From: Brasenia schreberi | Taxonomy: Eukaryota > Streptophyta > Magnoliopsida > Nymphaeales > Cabombaceae | Direction: 5' to 3' | DNA length: 64,000 nt | Assembly (NCBI GenBank): GCA_036023115.1 | Contig: JAYKKT010000059.1 | Location: 6,379,001-6,443,000 of the forward strand | In this document: one piece after another, positions 55,400-64,000 of the stretch | How the letters are laid out: every line of letters begins with the position of its first letter | Numbering within the stretch: the stretch's first letter is position 1 | Position numbers and translations under genes: made by a program | Notes under the pieces: model-generated | Databases searched by the model: none | What the model was told of the DNA's origin: nothing | Seen by the model: only the letters and a program-made list of their open reading frames with translations

Positions 55400-57300
55400 C
55401 TTTACATAACTCGTAGATTTTAGTCATATTCTCAACCTAGATTTTTCGATTAAGGCTACTGATAGACCCTTAGTCAAAGTATCGGTTATATTACTTTAGA
55501 TCCAACAAAATCAACAATAATAACCCTCTCAGATACAAGAGCCCTTATATACTTAAGTTTGACTTGGATGTGTATCAATTACTTTTAGTTGTACTTAAAA
55601 ATATTGATTTTAGCAGTTATGATTTACAGTGCAATGAAATTGCAAGAAGCAGCTTCTTTATCATAAGAAAATTAAGCATAAGTTTCATAAGTCATTATGC
55701 TTTAAATCTAGTTTCATCCAAAGCACATAGTTCTGTCTTAAAGATAGAACAAGCCAAAATTGTTTATTTCTTATATTTTCATATGATAGCATCACCACCC
55801 AAAATAAACACATATCTGACTACCCCATTACTCTCAGAGTTCTTTATAATACAACTAGCATCATTAAATCATTTAAGAACAGAAGGATGTTTATCATAAT
55901 GCAACCTAAGAGAAATAGTTCCCTTTAGATAGCAAAGTATTATGTCTAGAGCTTTCCAATGGGTTTTGTTTGGATAAATAGTGTATCTACTCAAGTTACA
56001 CACAACAAAAGCAATATTTGGTGATGTACAATTGATTAAATATATCAAACTACTGATAATCAGAAAATATCATAATTGAGATGAATATCACTCTCATTCA
56101 TATACAAAGCTTTAGATGAATCATAAAAGGTCTTAATAGATCTAAAGTTTGTATATCCAAATCTCTCTAAATTTTTCTCAACATAGTAAGACTAAGAGAT
56201 TATTATACCATCAATAAACCTTTTGATTTTAAGTCCTAAAACCACATCAACTACACTCGTATCATTCATTTCAAACTTACTACACAAGAATGACTTAATC
56301 TCATTTACAATTCTCATATTAGAACCAAAACAATAATATATCATCTACATATAAACATAAAAATAATGAATGCATTATTTACTGACTTTCAATAGGCACA
56401 CTTATTAAAGTCATTAAAAATGAAGTCAAAAGATGACATAACATAATTGAACTTTTCATATCATTGTTTAGAGTTTTGTTTCAAACTATATAATGATTTA
56501 ACAAGTTTACATATCTTAGACTCATTCTCACGAGCCATAAATCCCTTTAGTTGATCTATATAAATTTTTTAATAAAGATCACCATGCAAGAAAATAATTT
56601 TCACATCTATCTGATAGATTATGGGGTTAGATACGAAAAGTGTTTTAAGTACTTGGATAGTGGTCATCCGAGAAATAGGAGAATACATATCAAAATAATT
56701 TTTTAGAACTTGTTTTAAACATATTTTCTCATGAAGGTCACTATACTATAAAACATTTTTCACATCTATCTAATGGATTATGAGATTATATACAAAAAAT
56801 GGTATAAGCACTTGGATAGTGTTCATCTAGGAAATAGGAGAATAAGTATCAAAATAATCCATTCCTTTCTTTTGTGTGTACCTCTTGGTAATTATCCTAG
56901 CCTTGTACTTATTGATTGTTTCGTGTATATTTAATTTATTTTTAAAAATTCATTTACAACTCACTCTATAATAACCAAGAGGCAAATCCATCAATTATTA
57001 AGTACAATTAGACAAAATTGATTGAATTTTATCATTAAAAGTCTCCTCCTAAAACCTAACTTTGGGTGAAGTCATAGCTTGATAGAAGGTGGTAGGATCA
57101 TCCTTGATATTAAAAGTCACAAAGTCACGGTCAAAGTATTTTGATATCGTAAGTCATTTACTTTTTCTTAATTTAGTTATTTCCTCACAGTCATTTGATC
57201 TGAAAATAATACAATCAATATCACCAGTACATTTGTCATCCTTTCTACATAATTGGGAATGAAACTAGTAGTAGGACTAAGACATACAGAAGATACACTT
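55400..57300 (-). mobile_element. Decayed Ty1/copia relic: RT and RNase H
   Basis: Read on the minus strand the pieces come in copia order. A piece LRKSKRLTISKYFDRDFVTF lies at about 57180-57120. A connection-like stretch (NIKDDPTTFYQAMTSPK) follows at about 57110-57060, then KGFMARENESKICKLVKSLY and SLKQ at about 56550-56470. A broken catalytic region (IFMFICR, with a stop, where a YVDD-type site belongs) lies near 56360-56340. LIYLINCTSPNIAFVVCNLS and RYTIYPNKTHWKALDIILCY lie at about 56050-55930, and the RNase H end (LVSERVIIVDFVGSK) lies at about 55535-55490. Stops and frameshifts interrupt all parts. An internal direct duplication (56600-56700 against 56755-56855) is described separately. 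Confidence 0.85.
56600..56860. repeat. Internal duplication within the copia relic
   Basis: CACATCTATCTGATAGATTA and the following phrases (CACTTGGATAGTGTTCAT-like, GAAATAGGAGAATA, ATCAAAATAAT) occur at about 56600-56700 and again at about 56759-56855 in the same order, with about 15% difference. Confidence 0.8.
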
Positions 57301-57800
57301 TGAAGAACACCAGTCTTCATGAAAAACACATTTTAAAAGAATGTAATGTCATAGAGTTTCACAATCGTATTGACATTTATGCCAGATACGTCAGATTGTA
57401 TGATAAAAAATCTATAAGCATAATTTGTTCAGTCGATCATCGTGTGAAGCATGGTGGTTGATCCATGGCTTAATTTGAATTAAACTTTCCTACTAGTTCT
57501 TTCTTTTTTGTTGCACAATTTTCTTTTAAATTTGAAAACTATGTTCATATATAGATATATAGATATGTGTGTAAGTCATGAGCTGTTCCCTGCTAAAACA
57601 AAATCAACTTTTAATCCGTAAACTAATTGGGGATTTTCTATACCATGCGCTCATATATTTGGGCTTTAATTGTGAAATGTGACCTCAGTGGAAGGGTTAA
57701 TTTTGCAAGGGTTCAATCGTTGAGATGAGTAGATCCAAAGTGTTTGAGGACAAAAGAAAGGTTGTCTTAGACCCTAAAATAGTGGGTCTTTTCTTTGATT
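57301..57800. other. Intergenic, no gene seen
   Basis: No coding or repeat signature was recognised. Confidence 0.35.
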
Positions 57801-57804
57801 ACAA

Positions 57805-57836
57805 AGGGAGGCTGAAGCCTAACACACACACACTAA
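57805..57836 (-). mobile_element. 3' end fragment of the tRNA-derived SINE
   Basis: The minus strand reads TGTGTGTGTTAGGCTTCAGC then CTCCC, the typical SINE end in this window. The head is absent. Confidence 0.6.
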
Positions 57837-57929
57837 AATTTATGCTTGTTTAACTTAACACTAAGTGTAAGTGCACTAATTGTTTTTTTGCAAAACTAGA
57901 ATCCTTACGTAAGTGAGGACATGTCCACC

Positions 57930-58215
57930 TAGACATGGCCGGTTCGTAATTGGTCTGATGGTTTCAACTGGGCTAAAAACCGACTGAACCCAGAACTGGT
58001 GAAACTGGAACAGGAACTGGAGACCACCCGGTTTCACCTTTTTACAAAACCGTAACTGGAACAGGCAGTTCTAGTCTTTTCTTAATTTTTTTCTATAATT
58101 TCTAATTTTTAATAAAATTATTGGTTTCAGACTAAATCCCAACTACAACATACTGGGCTGGTTTGATTACGGTTCCAGTTTCTAGACTAACTGGAATCGT
58201 TCATGTCTATGTCCA
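57930..58215. repeat. Dispersed ACCGGTTC-rich repeat, copy 5
   Basis: It starts TAGACATGGCCGGTTCGTAA and contains GGAACTGGAGACCACCCGGT and GGTTCCAGTTTCTAGACTAA. It ends GGAATCGTTCATGTCTATG. The start AGACATG and the end CATGTCT form a short terminal inverted repeat. Confidence 0.75.
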
Positions 58216-58780
58216 CCTATACAACATACTGGGTTAACATTTTTTTTTTCCTTCTAACATTAGACTCAACTAACTACACGAGTCTAATGAGACGAGCTGA
58301 TCTGTGCTCGACTGGTTCAAGTTTGTCTTGCTAAATTTTATTAGATACACGGCTCTAATGAGCCAAGCTGGTCCAGCAGCTCATCGTTTTACCCCAATTC
58401 TTTCATCATCTCTGGCGTAGAGGGGCGATTCGGGGTCGCCGCTACGATACAGGACTCGATGCTCATACTTGACTCTAAACTGAGCCATGGATTTGGTCTG
58501 CACTGTATGAAGCTGCTTATAAGCTGAAAAGCATGGCATGTTACTCATGGTTCAGCTCGGTTCGATCAGCTCATTCCTGGTCCCTTCATCTTTGGTTGTA
58601 AATTACATGAAAATGAAATAAACAAGTGCTATCCACCTATGTTTGCATCATATTAATCATGTATTAGGGAGTTTTTCAGATCAACCCTCCCCTGTTGATA
58701 ATATCAAGATAAACCATTTGATTTCAAGCAGTTAGCAGCCAACTAGCTCTCGTAAGACAGGTTATTCACTGTTGGTGTTA
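58216..58780. other. Intergenic, GAGCTGATC-rich
   Basis: Phrases such as GACGAGCTGATCTGTGCTCG and CAGCTCGGTTCGATCAGCTC resemble the repeat at 33600-33915. No gene was recognised. Confidence 0.4.
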
Positions 58781-58937
58781 AAGGAAGAACTCGAAGCACC
58801 CAAGAGCATTAGCTCAATGACAGGGCGCTCTAGTGCTGTTGCTGCTGGTGGGGAGTTCTGCTCTCAGAGGGTACATGTGCGGGTGTGTGTTAGGCTTCGG
58901 CCTCCTCTCGTAACAAAAGAAGAAGAAGGAAGAACTC
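58781..58937 (+). mobile_element. Best-preserved tRNA-derived SINE with 12 bp target-site duplication
   Basis: The body is 58793-58925. It begins GAAGCACCCAAGAGCATTAG, holds the A box in TTAGCTCAATGACAGGGCGC and a B-box region in GGGGAGTTCTGCTCTCAGAG, and ends GTGTGTTAGGCTTCGGCCTC, CTCTCGTAAC and an AAAAGAAG-rich tail. AAGGAAGAACTC stands at both 58781-58792 and 58926-58937. A and B boxes are Pol III promoter parts inherited from a tRNA. The element encodes nothing and would need LINE proteins to move. Confidence 0.88.
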
Positions 58938-58939
58938 TT

Positions 58940-60004
58940 ACTTTTACAAAATATTACTTATCTACATGTCACAACCTTTCTTGATCTTTTTTCCTCAAAT
59001 AATATCCTTTAATCTCATTCTTTCTTAATCATTTAACTCTTTCTTTTAAAAACTTTTTTGAGTTGTTTCATCTTTCTTAATTTCTTTTCAACCTCTTTCT
59101 CTATACTCTCAACCACTATCAGTTTCAATCTCAATAAATTGATAAAAAATAGTTTTAGAAGGCTGTTTTGGCAAAGTTTTAGGCGGTGGAGAAGATGGTG
59201 GTTGACGATGAGAGAAGACTAAAGTGCGTTTTATTTAAGGATAAATACACGATGCACCGCTATTTGATGAGCGACGCATGATGAACATGTTTTTGTCTAG
59301 AAGATGGCGTGACCGAACTGGGATCACCTTTATGATGAGAAGTGCTGAAAGCATGTTGACAAACGCACCCACAATCCGTCACTATTTGAGGAGCGACCGG
59401 CCGGCGGGCACATCATGTTTTCCAGAAGAATGTATGGGAGAGAATAAAATAAAATAAAATAAACAAAGGTAGTTTTGAAAAAAATAATGAAAGGAGTGTT
59501 TGAATATTATGAAATTTGCATGAAATATATATGTATTTTTCAAATGAAACTTGCATGAAATATATATGTATTTTTAGTTAGTAATCGGCTCATTTAGCCG
59601 GGATTCGGTGAGTTGCGTTGCGCTCATGCTTATCCCGAGTGAGTATGGAGACGAGTCCAAGCAACCTCCATTAGGCTCATTCTGATTGTTAATTAGCAAC
59701 CCAACCCGTATTTAAGGACAAATTAAGATTAAATAAATCTCGAAGAAGACATTTTACGATAACTTCAAGCATTAGAGATATTTTGCCACAGAGCTTGATA
59801 CTATAATCCTTCGGAAAATTACCTTCCAAAGTAAAGATTTGAAAAATCAAAACCATATACTGTAGTCTTAGCACTAGAAAAATAATCCACTGCAAAGTAC
59901 AAATTAACTGCTTTTGTAATCTTAATATGGATGGGAAAAGCCATCAAACAAGTAGATAGTTGATGTATTAGCAGAAAGAACAGAGGGCTCCAACAAATAC
60001 GGCT
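58940..60004. other. Intergenic, no gene seen
   Basis: A duplication of about 40 bp (TTGCATGAAATATATATGTA) occurs at 59516 and 59551. A simple AAATA tract lies at 59443-59462. Confidence 0.45.
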
Positions 60005-60118
60005 ATAAGTAGACGTAACCGGTTTAGAACTGACTTGGCGGTTCAAACCAAAACCAAACTGGCTGCAGAACCATCAGTAACTGGAACCAGAACCGAGAAA
60101 CCCTAGTTTGGGATTTTT
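60005..60118. repeat. Dispersed ACCGGTTC-rich repeat, copy 6
   Basis: It reads AGTAGACGTAACCGGTTTAG, then GGCGGTTCAAACCAAAAC and GTAACTGGAACCAGAACCGA. An RTE insertion follows within a few bases. Confidence 0.65.
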
Positions 60119-60125
60119 ACTAAAT

Positions 60126-60521
60126 GAAACTGATGGATGTGACATAAATGAAGATGTTGAGGTGGATGAGTGGTTATATAAGAAAAGATCGTATACATAA
60201 TGAGGTTATTAGAAATAAATTAGGAGTGACACCAATAGATGGTAAAATGAGAGAATATCGTTTAAGATGGTTTGGACATATAGAAAGAAGATCAAAAGAA
60301 GAACTTATAAGAAGGTTGAAAAACTAGATTTTAAAAGTATTAAAAAAAGTAGAGGACGACAACAAAAGTGTTGGAAAGAAACAATAAAGAACAATATAGC
60401 TTATTGTGAGTTAACTGCTAATATGACACATGATAGGGCTACGTGAAAACAAAGAATCCATGTAGCCGACCCCATATAGTATGGGAAAAGGCTTAGATGT
60501 TGTTGTTGTTGAAAGTGATGG
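60126..60521 (+). mobile_element. Short 5'-truncated RTE LINE with imperfect target-site duplication
   Basis: The body 60137-60510 covers only the C-terminal region and 3' end, from ATGTGACATAAATGAAGATG to the tail TTGTTGTTGTTG. GAAACTGATGG (60126-60136) and GAAAGTGATGG (60511-60521) flank it with one mismatch. Confidence 0.85.
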
Positions 60522-61139
60522 TTCCCAACCGCTCTTATTAAAGGCTATATATATATATTTAATACAACTTATCATAAATTGAGTGGTGGCTCAACGGCAA
60601 GATGCTGCCTACTGTTGAGCTAGGTAGGAATTTCGATTCCGAAACTGGAACTGGAATTGCCCCGAAACCAGAACTGCCCTTGGGGCAGTTTGGTTCCTAT
60701 TCCAAGATCCAAACAATCCTAATCCGGACATATCTAACTTTAAGTATCAGGCAAGGCACAAGAACCCGATATAAACAAGCAGTCTGCATTCATCACAACC
60801 CAAACTAACACGATAAAATATGGGGTCGGGTTAACCTGTTTTGTGATAAACACATGAAATGACTCAACACGAAGAATACCTGGGAAACATGAGACTGCCA
60901 TCCCTAAAAAGGATCGGTTTCATGCACTAATTTTAAATTAAAAAAGGGCCCTCCATTCAGAGTTAAAACTTTAGCTACATATCCAAATGTAAAAAGAATA
61001 TATAAATAATCCAAGCGTTCAAAGCAGCAGACAAAAACTAAAGCAATTCCATGTATGTGCGTGCTGATGAAGGAAAATGCCTGTTTTCCACCGTTTGACC
61101 AATAATGGAGAGCAAGTATGAGAACTATAATCACATGCC
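60522..61139. other. Intergenic with repeat traces
   Basis: GTGGCTCAACGGCAAGATGC (60587-60606) with ATTTCGATTCC further on looks like a decayed tRNA-type A/B box pair. CCGAAACTGGAACTGG at 60639-60654 belongs to the ACCGGTTC-type repeat. No gene was recognised. Confidence 0.4.
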
Positions 61140-61335
61140 TCTCGTAGTTGGCCCTTTATCTATCTTCTCAATTATTACTGTTAATAGTGGTCTTTCTAAT
61201 TTTCCTCATTTTATCATGTATTAGTTTAACTTTCAATTTATTTTTAATAATCTTATTATATATATAGTTTTTTGTTTTATGACTACTCATTTATCTTAGC
61301 ATCTTTCATTACTTATCTTACTGCTGCTTTATAAT
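61140..61335 (-). mobile_element. Old RTE LINE relic, antisense
   Basis: Phrases such as CCTCATTTTATCATGTATTA, AATAATCTTATTATATATAT and GACTACTCATTTATCTTAGC follow, in order and spacing, the reversed C-terminal region of the other RTE copies, but with roughly a quarter of the bases changed. It is therefore older than the rest. Confidence 0.7.
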
Positions 61336-61637
61336 ATTTACATTTTCTAGAACAACAACTCTTTAGCCTTGAAAAAGAGAAACCTGTGTTTATTGAGTCA
61401 TAATCACGAAAGTTTTACCATGTTCAAGTGGGTGTTTAAGAGAACATATGATACAAGCTTTATGAGTAAGAGAGACAAAAAGTTGATATGAAATTTAATT
61501 TGTCAATTCAGGATGATCTTGAATGGGAATATTCCCATTTGTCAATTTAAAAGGGTGCTTAACCGCCGAAAGATTTAACTCATTATACAATGGATCATAT
61601 CATCATGCACTTCTTTAATCTTTAATGCAACATTTAG

Positions 61638-63109
61638 CTAGGGATGATCTATTATACCTGCAGCAATCAGTGCTGCTGTAATGACTGCAGTAATAACATC
61701 AGCAACCTCTGTTAGCAAACAGGTACTTCCACTAAATTCTTGCTCTCCCATCTCGCGAACGGTCGCGATGCATTCCAGCAGATCTTCGCTGCACTCCAGG
61801 TCAAGTAGATCTGCAATAACAAAAAAGAGGAATCACCATTCACGTGAAGCTAGAAGAATAAAGGATTTCAACTATGTCACAAGTATTATTTTGCAATGAT
61901 CGATAATATCTCGTAATGCTTTTATGACCATCAAATAAATCACTAGTTTTCAATATGTAAATCAATCCAAATTACTCTTTGATAAATTAATTAGCTACTT
62001 AATAATCAGTCAATCTTCAGAGTTCCTGAACTTGGAAGATCGTGATCAGTTAATTTCCTGAACAAAAGCTATAGTTGCCTCCTTTCAAGCATTAATGGAG
62101 TTTGTGAACATAGTGAAGATTCAAACATAAGATGCAATCTTGACTCATAAGTAAGCAGTACATTCACATTAATCTAAAAATTAGAAAAGCAAATAACGTG
62201 CTACAATTCATTGATGGCATACTCTTTTTGCCCTGAACACAAGCATCGTGCTTCTGGCAACAAGCGTCAAGGCTATCACATGGGGCCTCTCCAGGGCAGC
62301 CAGTGTACAGAATCCCACAGTACTTCCCATACTTCAAAAATGGTGGCACTGTTCAAATCCAATCATGACAAGTGTAAATATATATATATGAGAGTGAGTG
62401 AGTGAAGAGAGATACCAGTGCAAAACTGTGATTCGCAAGTCCTGCTGCACTCTGTGCGCTAAAGAACATGACAGGAACAGAGGAGAATCAATAGTTTATT
62501 AATAATGTAACAGGCATTTTTACATGACCTAAGTAAAACCCAAATCAAATATTTTCCATTCAATGGGGCTAAGACATATGGATTATTAGCTGCCATTGTG
62601 ATAGATCTCGAGTCATACCTGCGTCTTGCTGTTAACCTAATAGACACAGAGAAAATAAACTTGTTGGTTTTGTGTGTTTCAAGTTGAGGCCTACTAGATG
62701 TGGGCAGTCAAGGGTTCGACTCTCATGGGTGGAATCCCCTTGCAAGCTGATGGCCAGCGTATTGGCCATCCGGCCGATGGTCTGAGAGTTTCTGTCTTCT
62801 AACGATCCGAAGCAGTTTCTACAAGTCATAAATCAAAACGCAGAAAAAGAAGGCATTTGACTTCAAACTTGATGTAGTCATTCGCCTTAGGACGATAGTA
62901 TGAGTGCATTGCACCCACATGATGAGAGAGAAGACCATGAGGAGGGTTTGAAAAATGTAGTCACTGGTTGAACTCACCGCGTTAGAGTAAACCTGCAGTT
63001 CGGAGCTGTTGAAGCCAAGATTGAGAGCCCGAACTCGGTGCAGAAGACAAGACAGGAAAATGGATGAGCTCAGCACCAAGATGAGAAGAGCAAACCTGCA
63101 TTCATTCAT
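61638..63109 (-). CDS. Secretory phospholipase A2, four exons
   Basis: Small secreted Ca-dependent enzymes of this group cut the sn-2 acyl chain of phospholipids, releasing a free fatty acid and a lysolipid. They act in the secretory path or apoplast. Exons are 62993-63109, 62416-62458, 62223-62348 and 61638-61810, together 459 nt, 152 aa, with GT-AG borders. Residues 1-28 are a signal peptide (ALLILVLSSSIFLSCLL). The Ca-binding loop is YGKYCGILYTGCPG (60-73). The active site is DACCQKHDAC (81-90) with the His-Asp pair at 87-88. The predicted mature part holds exactly 12 cysteines, the plant sPLA2 number, spread over exons 2-4. The last residues (GIIDHP) give no KDEL-like retention signal. 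ATG at 63109 is chosen because the upstream in-frame Met (63139) would put ten polar residues before the signal peptide. The gene appears intact. The subclass (alpha or beta/gamma) is not assigned. Confidence 0.95.
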
Positions 63110-64000
63110 GGCTACGTGTTGATTCCCTAATGAACACACTATACTGTATTGCTCGGCGAGGAGCTTTGATGTTAGTGGTGATGGCTGATCGATGCCTTTT
63201 TTTTAAACAATTCCAGTTAAATTTTATAGAGCCAAAGGCATACAGGTATTGTCAGATAACTCTGCCTCAATTTGGGCGAAAGACGGAAAGGGATTTGCCT
63301 TTGCCATGTTCTAGCCCGTGACCTTTGTTTTTTTCTTAACGCGTGGCAAGGAAATTCAAAATCGGTTGCGACATTGATGAGCTTCTTCATCGAGTGAATT
63401 GCTCGGTGGTCGACTGCTAGTTGGTGACATGGGGCTTCCCTTTTAATTGGCTACTTAGGGAGTGTTTTGATTGGGAAGTCGGGATTATGAAACTCAAGCT
63501 TTAATTTCGATTGATAAGGCTTATATTTTGTGAGACTTCTTTTTTTTGATCGGTAGCCTTATAATCGAGTAAAAAGTGAACGCTGCCATGATTTAAGTTT
63601 TGTTTGATTATAACGAAAACTAAAAAGTGTTCCTGAATCAAAAAAACATCAATATTTTGCACACAAAATGAGAACCAAGAAATACGCACACTTTTTCCAC
63701 TGCCTCCCCTTTCTTATTTTGTGAACCAAGGCTTAATATGATTTTATAGCATATACCAAATATCCTCAAGATCACTAGGAAGAAGGCAGGTGCATCCAAA
63801 GAAGCACAAGAATTCTTCGAAAGGTTCGGACGAAGAAGACAACATGATCTTGCTTTTAATGAAGTTCAATAGTAATTTGATGAGAAAACACACTTTTATC
63901 AACCACCAAACTTTGTAATGGTATGGAGTTTTCTGATATCTAAGAGAACTAATACAACCATGAAAAGTATGAAACTAGAAGTACGTTTTCTATAGAACAG
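63110..64000. other. Upstream flank of the sPLA2 gene, no gene seen
   Basis: The region should contain the sPLA2 promoter, read on the minus strand. I see no convincing TATA box or further coding signature before the window ends. Confidence 0.35.

Noticed and set aside
55564..55899. Plus-strand ORF of 111 codons
   Set aside because: It is the antisense shadow of the RNase H part of the minus-strand copia relic.
62677..62760. Possible tRNA gene or SINE in the sPLA2 first intron (GGGTTCGACTCTCATGGG)
   Set aside because: The B-box word is good, but no A box or acceptor stem pairs with it and the family end GGCTTCGGCC is absent.

Overview
This window looks like nuclear DNA of a flowering plant. 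The genes have many introns with GT-AG borders. The encoded families are plant-specific or plant-typed: a CLE peptide, a DUF26 (Gnk2-like) secretory protein, a plant secretory phospholipase A2 and a B2-type mitotic cyclin. The space between genes is AT-rich and full of RTE-type LINEs, Ty1/copia relics, a tRNA-derived SINE family and microsatellites. I cannot name the species from sequence alone.

Layout. 1-10700 is transposon territory: a full-length but internally deleted RTE LINE with target-site duplications (162-2580), a decayed Ty1/copia gag-pol relic (about 3660-4870), two more RTE pieces and several short tandem repeats. 10823-13229 (+) is an intact ten-exon cyclin B2 gene with two Myb/MSA-type sites upstream. 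13850-20000 holds repeats and no recognisable gene. 20071-20295 (-) encodes a CLE16/17-type signalling peptide precursor. 24573-27668 (-) is a broken copy of the mitochondrial Fe-S scaffold gene ISU/ISCU. Its TATA box, start region and exon 1 pieces are amplified just upstream into a higher-order tandem array (about 27670-28670). 31218-31741 (+) is an intact three-exon mitochondrial CPN10 gene. 34369-39617 (+) is a truncated, twice-frameshifted SEL1L/HRD3 (ERAD) pseudogene whose missing middle is occupied by two head-to-tail antisense RTE copies. 42454-42801 is an unrecognised ORF beside an odd A39/T24/A19 block. 44448-48394 holds two RTE insertions with clear target-site duplications. 50880-54886 is a three-member DUF26 cluster (one intact gene, two relics). 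55400-57300 (-) is a Ty1/copia relic. 57800-61330 is SINE and RTE rich. 61638-63109 (-) is an intact four-exon secretory phospholipase A2 gene.

The genes are independent transcription units; nothing suggests an operon or a physical cluster with one pathway. Intact genes, judged by splice-consistent reading frames, are cyclin B2 (424 aa), CLE (74 aa), CPN10 (97 aa), the DUF26 protein (256 aa) and sPLA2 (152 aa). The least ordinary structure is the ISU promoter/exon-1 array, in which 181-187 bp and 105 bp units alternate. I found no evidence of a wholly new enzymatic system.
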